From contig NZ_CP126625.1 in NCBI RefSeq assembly GCF_030219325.1, forward strand, positions 1,848,857 to 1,912,856: a stretch of 64,000 bases of DNA, given 5' to 3'. Source of the DNA: Geothrix sp. Its GTDB lineage: Bacteria > Acidobacteriota > Holophagae > Holophagales > Holophagaceae. The stretch's first letter is position 1; each line of letters starts with the position of its first letter. The notes beneath the pieces were generated by a model, which saw only the letters and a program-made list of their open reading frames with translations, was not told the DNA's origin and did no database searches. Both the position numbers and the translations under genes were made by a program. This document shows, in pieces, positions 19,749 to 27,395 of the stretch.

Positions 19749-20858
19749 ATGCGCATCGGCATCTCCTGCTACAGCACCTTCGGCGGCTCGGGCGTCGTGG
19801 CCACGGAGGTGGGCAAGGCCCTGGCGGCCCGGGGCCACGAGGTGCACATCCTCAGCCCGAGCCTGCCGCCACGCCTGGTGGGCTTCGAGGACCGCATCAC
19901 CTTCCACGAGGTGCGGGCCAGCCCCTACCCCCTGTTCGAGGATGCGCCCTATTCCATCGCCCTGGGCTCGAAGATGGCCGACGTGGCCGAGCACAACGGC
20001 CTGGACATCATCCATGCCCACTACGCCATACCCCACGCCATGGCGGCGCTGCTGGCGCGCATGGCCGTGCCCCACCTCAAGGTGGTGACCACCCTGCACG
20101 GCACGGACATCACGGTGGTGGGCAGCGATCCCAGCTACCTGCCCATGGTGAAGATGGCCATCCGCGAGAGCGACGGCGTCACGGCCGTTTCGGAGTATCT
20201 GCGGGACGAGACCGTCCGGACCTTCGGCGTGGACCGCGCCATCGACGTCATCGGCAACTTCGTGGAACCCCCGGGCCAGGAGCGGCCCGATTGCCGGGCC
20301 TGGCTGGCCCCCAAGGCCGCCTTCGTGCTGACCCACATCTCGAACTTCCGAGCCGTGAAGCGGGTCATGGACGTACTCAGGGTCTTCGAGCGGGTGCGGA
20401 AGGAAGTCCCCGTGCGCCTCATCATGGTGGGCGACGGCCCCGACCGCGTGGAGGCCGAGGCCTTCTGCCGGGACCGCGGCTTTGCCGCCGAGGTGCGGTT
20501 CACGGGCAAGCAGCTCGACATCGGCACCGTGCTGGCCTGTTCCGATCTGTTCATCCTGCCCAGCGCCACGGAGAGCTTCGGCCTGGCGGCCCTGGAGGCC
20601 ATGGGCCACCGGGTGCCCGTCATCGCCAGCCGGGTGGGCGGCCTGCCGGAAGTGGTGCGGCACGGGGTGGACGGCTACCTCGAGGCCCTGGGCGACGTGG
20701 ACGCCATGGCGGCCGATGCCGTCCGGCTGCTGCGGGACGAGGATCTGCGGCTGACCATGGGCACGGCCGCCCGGGAACGTGCCCTGGGCACCTTCGCCGA
20801 AGGGCCCATCGTGGACCGCTACGAGGCCCTGTACCGCCGTGTCCTGGGCCAGGACTGA
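19749..20858 (+). CDS. bshA: N-acetyl-alpha-D-glucosaminyl L-malate synthase
   Basis: This 369-residue GT4 glycosyltransferase matches BshA closely: MRIGISCYSTFGGSGVVATE at the start, FHEVRASPYPLFEDAPYSIAL, HAHYAIPHA, TTLHGTDITVVGSDPSY, ISNFRAVKRV, and LPSATESFGLAALEAMG for the nucleotide-sugar site. BshA joins UDP-GlcNAc and L-malate, the first step of bacillithiol synthesis. bshB and bshC are not in this window. The start at 19749 follows a GGACGAGGA stretch. It is divergent from yggT. Confidence 0.95.
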   Translation: MRIGISCYSTFGGSGVVATEVGKALAARGHEVHILSPSLPPRLVGFEDRITFHEVRASPYPLFEDAPYSIALGSKMADVAEHNGLDIIHAHYAIPHAMAALLARMAVPHLKVVTTLHGTDITVVGSDPSYLPMVKMAIRESDGVTAVSEYLRDETVRTFGVDRAIDVIGNFVEPPGQERPDCRAWLAPKAAFVLTHISNFRAVKRVMDVLRVFERVRKEVPVRLIMVGDGPDRVEAEAFCRDRGFAAEVRFTGKQLDIGTVLACSDLFILPSATESFGLAALEAMGHRVPVIASRVGGLPEVVRHGVDGYLEALGDVDAMAADAVRLLRDEDLRLTMGTAARERALGTFAEGPIVDRYEALYRRVLGQD

Positions 20859-20933
20859 CGGGCCATCCCGGCATCGCTCCGGAATCAGCCAAAGGGCCGG
20901 GTCCGCCGATGAAGAGGAGATGAAGGAGTCCCG

Positions 20934-23492
20934 GTGACGGTTCGGCAATTCGTACGCATGGTCCTGCTCCTCGGGTTGACCGGGGTGGCCTGGGCCACCG
21001 GGGGCTGGCGACGTCCCTTCGAAGTGCTGGGACCGGCCCAGGGCCTCCCCGATGGGGGCGTCCTCTGCATCGCCCAGGATGCGGACGGGTTCATCTGGCT
21101 GGGCAGCGAGGTCGGGCTCTTCCGCTACGAGGGCGGGCAAAGCAGCCACTGGAGCCGGAAGGAGGGGATGCCCTCCGACCATGTGGACCGGCTGGCCGCA
21201 AGCCCCACCGGAGGCGTGTGGGCATCCACACCCCAGGGCCTGGTCCGGCTCCGGAATGGGCGCCTCGACCTGGCCCGTTTCCCGGATCGGACCCCCTTCA
21301 CCGGCACCCTGGCGATGGCCCACGATCCTTCCGGGCGCCTCTGGATCGCCGCGACGCGGGGCCTCTTCGTGGAAGGGGAGGACCTGACCTTCAGGCCCCA
21401 CCCTCAGGGCCCGCCGGGACAGGTCTTCACGGTGAGCGTGGGCCAGTCCGGAGCGATGCTCGTGGGCGGTGAGCATGGCCTGACCGCCTTCCGCCCCGGC
21501 GGCGGCATCGAATCCTGGAATTCGAGCCAGGGCCTGCCCCGGACCCGCATCGAGCTCGCCCGTGAAGACGATCAAGGCCGATTCTGGGCCTGCTCGGGCC
21601 GGACCCTGGTCATGAAGGAGGCCGGGGCGACCCGTTTCACCGATCAGTCCAGGCTCCTGAAGGCCCCGGTCACGCCCTACGGCGACTTCTTCCTGGATCG
21701 GGACGGGTCGCTCTGGCTGCCGACCCTGAAGGGCGCGCTGTGCCTCCAGGGTCCGAAGAGCGCCGCGCTGGACGATACCGCGGGCCTGCCCATGCGCTGG
21801 GTCCGGAAGGTCTTCCGGGACCGGGAAGGGGGCCTCTGGCTGCTGGGCACGGCGGTGGCCCGGCTGCAGGGAAACGATCAGCTCTGGAACCACCCACTGG
21901 CCGAGGGCCCCTCCGGCGTGATCGTCTGGGCCTTCCTGCGGGATGTCCGGGGACAGCTCCTGGTGGGCACAGATGACGGCGTCTTCCGGGTGGGCGCGGC
22001 CAGCCACGCGCGCATTCCGGGCACCGAGGGACGGCGCATCAAGGGGCTGGCGATCGACGGGACCGGCCGGCTCTGGATGGTGGGGACCACTGGACCCGCG
22101 CTGTGGCTCGGCCCTGGCGAATCGACGGCCAGGGTGGCCCCGCTGGGTGAGCTCGGCAGCGCCCTGAACACCGTCATGGCCGATGGGTCGGGCGGGATCT
22201 GGGCCGGCCATTCGCGGCTGGGCATCCTGCATTGGGACGCCGGGAAGCAGCGCCTGGTCCAGGAGGTGGGACCGGAGGTCGCGCCATCGGGGGCCCTGGG
22301 GGCATTCCAGATGCGCCAGGATGCCTCGGGCCGGCTGTGGGTGGCGACCACCCGCGGCCTCTACCTCCGGGAGCGCTCCGGGGCCTGGCACCTGTTCGAC
22401 GAGAAGGACGGAATCCTGCCCTTCGGCCTGCATGGGATGGCCTTCCTGCCGGACGGCAGCGCCTGGGTCCACTACACCGAGCCCCAGGGCCTCCAGAGGA
22501 TCCGCATCGACGGAACGCAGGTCACGGTGCTCGAGCGGCGCCGGGCGGGACAGGGGCTCCGCTCAGACCGGATCTACGCCCTGGAGGTCGACCCGGACGG
22601 CCACGCCTGGGCCAGCTCCAGCCAAGGTTTCGAGTGCCTCGACCAGCCCATCCGCCTGGGCCGTAGGGAAGGCATGATCAGCGAGGACTGCGATCTGCTG
22701 GCCCTGCTGGCCGAGAAGGGCCGGATCTGGGTGGGGACTTCGGCCGGCGTTGTCCGCTACGACGGTGGCGAAGGGCCGGCCGCCCTGCCACCCCCGCTGC
22801 CCCAGATCCTGTTCGCCCAGAAAGGGGAACGGCGGCTGGAAGCCCCCTTGGCGGCCCTGGAGCCGGTGGCGCCGAGGGAATCCAGCCTCGCCTTCCGCGT
22901 GGCCGTTCCCAGCTACCGCCACGAGGGCCAGCTGAAGATCCAGGTCCGCCTGGTGGGCCTGGAAGAGGACTGGCGAGACCTCGAAGCACCCCTGACGCGC
23001 TATCCGAGCCTGCCTGCCGGCAGGTACCGCTTCGAGGTCCGGGCGGCCCAGCCCGATGGGGCCTTCGGCCCCGTCGTCAGCCTCGCCTTCGAGGTCCTGC
23101 CCCGGTGGTGGCGCACCTGGTGGGCCCTGGCGCTGTGGGGCCTGGCCGCCGCCGGGCTGGTCGTCCTCATCGTCCGCCTGCGGGTGGCGAGCCTGGCGCA
23201 GAGCAAGGTGGAGCTGGAGGAGCTCGTCGCCAAGCGGACCGAAGAATTGCGGTCCCGGAACGCCGACCTCACCGAGGCGCTGGGCCGGGTGAAGCAGCTC
23301 TCGGGCCTGCTGCCCATCTGCGCGAGCTGCAAGAAGATCCGCGACGACCGGGGCTACTGGAACCAGCTGGAGCAGTACATCAGCGACCATTCGGAGGTGG
23401 GGTTCTCCCACGGCATCTGCCCAGATTGCGTGGGCACCCTGTTCCCGGACTACTCGGGCCACCATAAGACCAAGGCCAAGGGCGATCCCTGA
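20934..23492 (+). CDS. Beta-propeller/Y_Y_Y membrane sensor with C-terminal four-Cys motif, no kinase
   Basis: This 852-residue protein starts at GTG with AAGGAG seven bases upstream and has a signal sequence. Repeats of the two-component-regulator propeller type (such as DADGFIWLGSEVGLFRYEGG and DASGRLWVATTRGLYLRE) fill about residues 30-620, followed by a Y_Y_Y domain and one membrane helix (about 730-748). A coiled coil then leads to a short C-terminal module with C796-x2-C799 (LLPICASCKKIRDD) and C829-x2-C832 (HGICPDC). This module is known at the end of many sensor kinases and regulators, but its function is unknown to me. No histidine kinase or GGDEF domain is present, so the output is unclear. 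Confidence 0.85.
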   Translation: MTVRQFVRMVLLLGLTGVAWATGGWRRPFEVLGPAQGLPDGGVLCIAQDADGFIWLGSEVGLFRYEGGQSSHWSRKEGMPSDHVDRLAASPTGGVWASTPQGLVRLRNGRLDLARFPDRTPFTGTLAMAHDPSGRLWIAATRGLFVEGEDLTFRPHPQGPPGQVFTVSVGQSGAMLVGGEHGLTAFRPGGGIESWNSSQGLPRTRIELAREDDQGRFWACSGRTLVMKEAGATRFTDQSRLLKAPVTPYGDFFLDRDGSLWLPTLKGALCLQGPKSAALDDTAGLPMRWVRKVFRDREGGLWLLGTAVARLQGNDQLWNHPLAEGPSGVIVWAFLRDVRGQLLVGTDDGVFRVGAASHARIPGTEGRRIKGLAIDGTGRLWMVGTTGPALWLGPGESTARVAPLGELGSALNTVMADGSGGIWAGHSRLGILHWDAGKQRLVQEVGPEVAPSGALGAFQMRQDASGRLWVATTRGLYLRERSGAWHLFDEKDGILPFGLHGMAFLPDGSAWVHYTEPQGLQRIRIDGTQVTVLERRRAGQGLRSDRIYALEVDPDGHAWASSSQGFECLDQPIRLGRREGMISEDCDLLALLAEKGRIWVGTSAGVVRYDGGEGPAALPPPLPQILFAQKGERRLEAPLAALEPVAPRESSLAFRVAVPSYRHEGQLKIQVRLVGLEEDWRDLEAPLTRYPSLPAGRYRFEVRAAQPDGAFGPVVSLAFEVLPRWWRTWWALALWGLAAAGLVVLIVRLRVASLAQSKVELEELVAKRTEELRSRNADLTEALGRVKQLSGLLPICASCKKIRDDRGYWNQLEQYISDHSEVGFSHGICPDCVGTLFPDYSGHHKTKAKGDP

Positions 23493-23505
23493 CGCGACCG
23501 GCTCG

Positions 23506-24246
23506 CTAGAAGCGCCGACCCAGGCCCAGCCAGACATTGGGGCCGGTGGAATCGGTGTCCGCCGTGACCGTGGGTGAGGGGGCCAGGGAACCCGAGGCCG
23601 GGACCGAGTGCCGGAGCCGGGCCCAGGAGTAGCTGAGACCGGCCTCGGCGTACCATGTCCTCCTGTCGGAGACGTAGGCGTCCACCCCGACGCCAAAGGT
23701 GGCGATGGGGAACCAGCCGCTGTTGTCCACCTGCAGGGATTCGTCCAGGACGCCGTTGCGCAAGGCGAGGCGGGTCCGGTCCTTCTCGTAGGCGAGGCCG
23801 ACCCCTCCGAGCAGGAAGGGCACCCAGCGCCCGTTCGCACCCAGGGGCCGGTACTGGGCCAGGACGAAGAAGTCCGCGTAGATCGAGTATTCCTGCTTGA
23901 AGGCAAGGGTTGCGGCGCCGGCGGGCGTATCCACCGTGGTCGTCCCGTCGATCTTCCCGCGGGACCAGTCCAGCCCGAGCCCCACCTTCCACTTCGGATC
24001 CAGCTCCCGGAAGAGCTGCAGTCCCAGGTTGAGGTTCGGTACGTCATCCCAGGTCCGGAAGGCGGCGCCGAAGGTCGCGTTGATCTCCCTGATCTGGCGG
24101 TTCGTCTCGGTCTGCTTCGGCCAACTCTGCTGGAGGTAGGCCGTCATGGACCAGGGAGACCCATCCTGGGCGCGGGTCGGCAGGCTGAGGCCAAGCAGGC
24201 AGACCCCGGCTTGGACCAGACGAAGGCGGAGACGGGCAGACGACAT
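23506..24246 (-). CDS. Outer-membrane beta-barrel protein
   Basis: This 246-residue protein has a signal sequence (RLVQAGVCLLGLSLPTRAQ) and alternating hydrophobic strands that suggest a small barrel, ending WLGLGRRF with a terminal Phe. No known porin or transporter motif is recognisable. It is convergent with the propeller sensor gene (13 bases apart) and divergent from the GAF gene. A TTGACA-N17-TATCCC promoter lies just upstream. Confidence 0.75.
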   Translation of the reverse strand: MSSARLRLRLVQAGVCLLGLSLPTRAQDGSPWSMTAYLQQSWPKQTETNRQIREINATFGAAFRTWDDVPNLNLGLQLFRELDPKWKVGLGLDWSRGKIDGTTTVDTPAGAATLAFKQEYSIYADFFVLAQYRPLGANGRWVPFLLGGVGLAYEKDRTRLALRNGVLDESLQVDNSGWFPIATFGVGVDAYVSDRRTWYAEAGLSYSWARLRHSVPASGSLAPSPTVTADTDSTGPNVWLGLGRRF

Positions 24247-24269
24247 GGCACCATCCGGGAAATCCTCCA

Positions 24270-24298
24270 GGGATAGGGCCCTCAGTTCGGCCTGTCAA
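24270..24298 (-). promoter_or_regulatory. Promoter of the beta-barrel gene
   Basis: On the minus strand TTGACA (24293-24298) is followed by 17 bases and TATCCC (24270-24275). Transcription would start about 15-20 bases before the ATG at 24246. Confidence 0.55.
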
Positions 24299-24339
24299 TG
24301 AGGAGCGCAAGGTCACTGATTGGGTCGAGAGGGGAAGTC

Positions 24340-24353
24340 GAATCATATGATTC
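24340..24353. promoter_or_regulatory. Perfect 14-bp palindrome, possible operator
   Basis: GAATCATATGATTC lies between two divergent genes, about 40 bases upstream of the beta-barrel promoter -35 box. It has the size and symmetry of a dimeric regulator site; no regulator is assigned. Confidence 0.35.
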
Positions 24354-24435
24354 ACTGAAGGCTGAACTGTGATGGCTGCCACTCCCCTGGAATGCCCCGT
24401 TCGAGCAGACTGGTTTTTTGCCTGTAGGGGCCCCC

Positions 24436-25086
24436 TTGCCTAGCCGGTTGCATCCAAACGACGGATCCGTCTTTGACCTCTTCGACGGGGCGAAGGTGGT
24501 GGATGTCGAGGCCCTGACCCTCGAGGTCCACCAGCTGCGGGAGAAGGAGAACTTCCTCAACCGCCTGCTCATGGCCATGACCCTGCTCAGCCGCCACCGG
24601 TCCATCGTGTCCGGAGACCTCGGCAGCGCGCTCCGCGACATCACCCGCATGGCGGCCCTCTCGGTCCAGGTGCAGCGGGCCAGTGTCTGGTTCCTCGACG
24701 AGACGCGGACGACCCTGACCTGCGCCTGCATCTTCGACGGGCTTGAAGGGCTCCACAGTGAAGGTGCGCGGTTGTCGGCCGGCGACTACCCCACGTATTT
24801 CGCAGAGATCGAACGCGGCCGGGTGGTGGCCGCCGAGGACGCCTGCCAGGATTCCCGCACGCGCGAGTTTGCCGAGGGCTACCTGGTCCCGCTGAGCATC
24901 ACCTCCATGCTGGACGTGCCCATCAAGCAGGGCGACAAGCTGGCGGGCGTGGTCTGCCTCGAGCACACAGGCCCGATGCGGGCCTGGCTGCCGGAGGAGA
25001 AGCAGTTCGCGGCCTTCGCCTCCAGCCTGGTGAGCCTGGCCATCGAGGCCACGGAGCGCCTGGAGAGCGCGGAGAAGGGCCGGTAG
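24436..25086 (+). CDS. GAF-domain protein
   Basis: This protein of about 216 residues has a short coiled coil (VEALTLEVHQLREKENFLN) followed by a single GAF domain to the end (ALRDITRMAALSVQVQRASVW, SITSMLDVPIKQGDKLAGVVCLEH). GAF domains bind small ligands or chromophores; there is no output domain. The start is uncertain: TTG at 24436 has AGGGG close upstream, TTG at 24418 would add six residues, and the first ATG is inside the coiled coil. It could work as a free-standing sensor or scaffold partner of a kinase. Confidence 0.75.
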   Translation: MPSRLHPNDGSVFDLFDGAKVVDVEALTLEVHQLREKENFLNRLLMAMTLLSRHRSIVSGDLGSALRDITRMAALSVQVQRASVWFLDETRTTLTCACIFDGLEGLHSEGARLSAGDYPTYFAEIERGRVVAAEDACQDSRTREFAEGYLVPLSITSMLDVPIKQGDKLAGVVCLEHTGPMRAWLPEEKQFAAFASSLVSLAIEATERLESAEKGR

Positions 25087-25386
25087 GGTCCCCGCCCGCC
25101 ACACCCGGTTCGACCCGAAGGTCGCCATCGACGGAGCCGGGAGGGGCGGCCTCCCCGGGCGTCCACCCCGGCGCCGATCCAGGCCCAGCCTCATTCCCGT
25201 CATGGAAATCGCCTTGAGCTGACTGGGATTCTCGACCAGTGCAAGCGCCTGCAGAGGGGGCCTCCGGGGCTCCGGGCAGGGGGGGACCGCTTTACGAATT
25301 TCCCGGGAACTCAATTCGGGCTTGAATCTGCCGCGATTGAGGGCATGATCCTGTGCGGGCCCACGCCCTTACACAGGAGCCATTTC
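25087..25386. other. Intergenic region with candidate HU promoter
   Basis: No reading frame here looks coding. A candidate promoter for the HU gene is TTGAAT (25322-25327) with CATGAT (25344-25349) 16 bases later, giving a leader of about 30 bases that includes an AGGAG site. I see nothing else of note. Confidence 0.4.
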
Positions 25387-25698
25387 ATGGCCGAGAACCT
25401 CACCAAGGCTGAACTCGTCGAAGCCGTCGCCAAGGCTGCCGACATCACCAAGTCCGCCGCCGCCGCTGCGATCGGCTGCTTCCTCGGAACCATCTCCGGC
25501 CACGTCGGCAAGGGCGGGAAGGTGACCCTGGTCGGCTTCGGCACCTTCTCCCAGAAGGTCCGCAAGGCCCGCACCGGCCGCAACCCCCAGACTGGCGCCG
25601 CGATCAAGATCGGCGCTTCCAAGTCCATGGGCTTCAAGGCCTCCAAGGCCGGCGCCGCGAAGAAGGCCGCCCCCAAGAAGGCTGCCAAGAAGAAGTAG
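25387..25698 (+). CDS. hup: HU-family DNA-binding protein with lysine-rich tail
   Basis: This 103-residue histone-like protein has the HU fold to about residue 90, with the start MAENLTKAELVEAVAKAADI and the VGFGTFSQKVRKARTGRNPQTG arm that contacts DNA. A C-terminal extension of alternating Lys/Ala/Pro (AAPKKAAKKK) resembles histone H1 tails. The start at 25387 has AGGAG 6-9 bases upstream. A strong terminator follows 20 bases after the stop, so it is monocistronic. Confidence 0.95.
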   Translation: MAENLTKAELVEAVAKAADITKSAAAAAIGCFLGTISGHVGKGGKVTLVGFGTFSQKVRKARTGRNPQTGAAIKIGASKSMGFKASKAGAAKKAAPKKAAKKK

Positions 25699-25718
25699 TG
25701 GCGTTCTGAGAAAGGCAG

Positions 25719-25750
25719 GCGGGGAGGCTATGTGCCTCCCCGCTTGTTTT
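25719..25750 (+). terminator. Terminator of the HU gene
   Basis: A 10-bp perfect stem GCGGGGAGGC/GCCTCCCCGC with a five-base loop is followed by TTGTTTT. Confidence 0.9.
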
Positions 25751-25811
25751 GTACGACGGGGATTTTTGTACTCGACAATGCTTGTCAAGCGGGCTTTGGA
25801 CAAGCTGCTTG

Positions 25812-25829
25812 GGCAGACTCGAACTGGCG
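25812..25829. repeat. tRNA T-arm-like direct repeat, copy 1
   Basis: GGCAGACTCGAACTGGCG matches copy 2 (26364-26381) in all 18 bases and the T arm of the nearby tRNA-Met gene (26631-26648) in 17 of 18. The following bases (ACCTAGGG-like, then TCATGGGGACC) loosely recall the anticodon arm but do not fold as a tRNA. Confidence 0.5.
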
Positions 25830-25946
25830 GCCCAGGGGTCATGGGGACCTGGATGAAATTGCCTCGCTATGAATGAGGCGCAGAGGACGCCTGCCCTGAG
25901 TGGCTCCGCCTGGCTACCAGCCGATCCGGATCCCGGGTCCGGTTGC

Positions 25947-26324
25947 CTAGAAGGGGCTCTCGCCGAACCAGGCCTCGGCTTCAGCGAGGGATCTGACGAT
26001 CCGGATCGTGATCTGCGGATGATCGTTCAAGGTCTTGAACATCTGGGTCATTCCGTAGGTAAGGTCTCTATCCACGATGAAGGCCGATTTGACCGGATTC
26101 TTGAGGGGCATGGCCTTCCGGATCTGCGCAAAGTCGAACACGTCTTCGAAGGAAATGTCGAACACGTCCACGGAGCCGACATCGACAACCCGATTCGGCG
26201 TCACATCCGTTGATGACTCGATCTCCTCCACTCGCCGGGTGATCTCCTTGAGACCCATGCGGGAGAATGTTCCGGTCAGCTGCAAGATCACATAGTCGTC
26301 GTGGTGGATAAACAGGAACGCCAT
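25947..26324 (-). CDS. STAS/SpoIIAA-like domain protein
   Basis: This 125-residue protein begins MAFLFIHHDDYVILQLTGTF and contains VVDVGSVDVFDISFEDVFDFAQ, the alternating strand/helix pattern of STAS or SpoIIAA-like (Sec14-like) domains. The start at 26324 is set by AGAGGA about 6 bases upstream; the longer frame has no signal. The fold suggests a regulatory or lipid-associated role; no partner is nearby. It is bracketed by copies of a tRNA T-arm sequence. Confidence 0.75.
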   Translation of the reverse strand: MAFLFIHHDDYVILQLTGTFSRMGLKEITRRVEEIESSTDVTPNRVVDVGSVDVFDISFEDVFDFAQIRKAMPLKNPVKSAFIVDRDLTYGMTQMFKTLNDHPQITIRIVRSLAEAEAWFGESPF

Positions 26325-26360
26325 GATTTCCTCTGAGGGACGCCTCAGGTTACTCCTCAA

Positions 26361-26381
26361 GGAGGCAGACTCGAACTGGCG
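26361..26381. repeat. tRNA T-arm-like direct repeat, copy 2
   Basis: GGAGGCAGACTCGAACTGGCG differs by one base from the 3' part of the intact tRNA-Met gene at 26628-26648. It lies 37 bases upstream of the STAS-like gene start. Confidence 0.5.
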
Positions 26382-26411
26382 CGTGGCTGGCCCCGGCTGC
26401 GGACGCTGCGC

Positions 26412-26555
26412 AGGCCCCACTGGGGCCTTGCTCGCTGCAGCCACCATTCGCCAGGAGTGGCGAATAGGACGGCATCGCCGCAGGCGATGGCCGCCCGAAG
26501 GGCGAGGGCACAGGAGGTGCCCGAGTCAGCCGGGCCGCCACTGCTTCTCGGCAGT
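26412..26555. other. Cluster of six short hairpins
   Basis: Six perfect inverted repeats follow one another: 26412-26428 (8 bp, one-base centre), 26446-26465 (8 bp, loop GGAG), 26473-26489 (7 bp), 26492-26504 (5 bp), 26506-26522 (6 bp) and 26540-26555 (5 bp). There is no convincing gene. It may be structured RNA or decayed repeats, and lies downstream of the tRNA-Met terminator on the minus strand. Confidence 0.4.
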
Positions 26556-26586
26556 CCGAGTCTGTTGGCTTGGGTGGGGGTACAGC

Positions 26587-26610
26587 AAAACCGGAGCCTC
26601 TCGGCTCCGG
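26587..26610 (-). terminator. Terminator of tRNA-Met / lut transcript
   Basis: On the minus strand an 8-bp stem CCGGAGCC/GGCTCCGG with a four-base loop is followed by TTTT, 10 bases after the tRNA 3' end. Confidence 0.75.
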
Positions 26611-26619
26611 TCTGTTGAG

Positions 26620-26696
26620 TGGTGGCTGGAGGCAGACTCGAACTGCCGACCTAGGGATTATGAGACCCTCGCTCTAACCACCTGAGCTACCCAGCC
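26620..26696 (-). tRNA. tRNA-Met (anticodon CAT)
   Basis: This 77-base cloverleaf includes an encoded CCA. The acceptor stem is GGCTGGG/TCCAGCC (one G-U), the D arm GCTC/GAGC, the anticodon loop CTCATAA and the T arm GGCAG-TTCGAGT-CTGCC. Sequence resemblance is to elongator tRNA-Met rather than initiator or Ile2. The fifth anticodon-stem pair is T-T. Confidence 0.93.
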
Positions 26697-26732
26697 ACGA
26701 AGGGACAGTCTAGCGCGGGTGCGGGCTTGGGT

Positions 26733-27395
26733 CTAGGCGAGATCCTGCACCAGCACCACGATGAGGCGCTTGGGGCCGTGGACGCCGTAGGCGAGGGTCT
26801 GCTCGATGTCGGCGGTCTTGCTGGGGCCGGAGATCAGCAAGGCATTGGGCGGCAGGCTCCGGCCCCAGCCCAGGGCCTTCACGGCGGACCAGAAGGTGTC
26901 CTGGATGGTGGAGGCCCGCAGCAGGGCGATGTGGATGGGGGGCACCAGGGACATGAGGCGCGGCTCGGCGGAACCGGGCATCAGCAGCAGGCCGCCCGTT
27001 TCGGCGATGCCGCCCACGGTGCTGGTGAAGCCGGCGTCCACGCCCGTGAACAGCTCATCCTTGAACGCCTCGACGGGGCGGTCGTAGGGCATCAGCTGGG
27101 TGCCCCCGGGGGCCCAACCCTTGGCCAAGTCCGCCCCGGCTTCGCAGGTGGGGCCGAAGAGCAGGTTCTTCAGGCCCTCGCGGTCGCAGAAGGCCCTGAC
27201 CACGACGGGCCAGGTGGCCGGGGTGGCCTCGAGGAACTCCGTGTGGACCGCCTCCATGCCCTTGCGGAGGCGCTCCACACGCTCAGCGGCGGGCCACTGG
27301 CGGCGCTCCAGGACGGCGGTGTCGAGATCGGGCAGGGGGCCGGACCCGCCGGCGGCGCGGAGACGGCCGAGGATGGCAGTGCGGGCGTCAGTCAT
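26733..27395 (-). CDS. lutC: LutC-type lactate utilization protein
   Basis: This 220-residue protein carries a LUD domain with the signature GFTSTVGGIAETGGLLL and PPIHIALLRAS, and ALLISGPSKTADIEQTLAYGVHGPK near the end. LutC is a subunit of the LutABC complex that oxidises L-lactate to pyruvate. It overlaps lutB by 8 bases and is the last protein gene of the lactate operon; the tRNA-Met gene follows on the same strand. Confidence 0.93.
   Translation of the reverse strand: MTDARTAILGRLRAAGGSGPLPDLDTAVLERRQWPAAERVERLRKGMEAVHTEFLEATPATWPVVVRAFCDREGLKNLLFGPTCEAGADLAKGWAPGGTQLMPYDRPVEAFKDELFTGVDAGFTSTVGGIAETGGLLLMPGSAEPRLMSLVPPIHIALLRASTIQDTFWSAVKALGWGRSLPPNALLISGPSKTADIEQTLAYGVHGPKRLIVVLVQDLA

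Noticed and set aside
26325-26619. Possible CRISPR array
   Set aside because: The hairpins differ in sequence and are not evenly spaced with a constant repeat; no cas gene is in the window.
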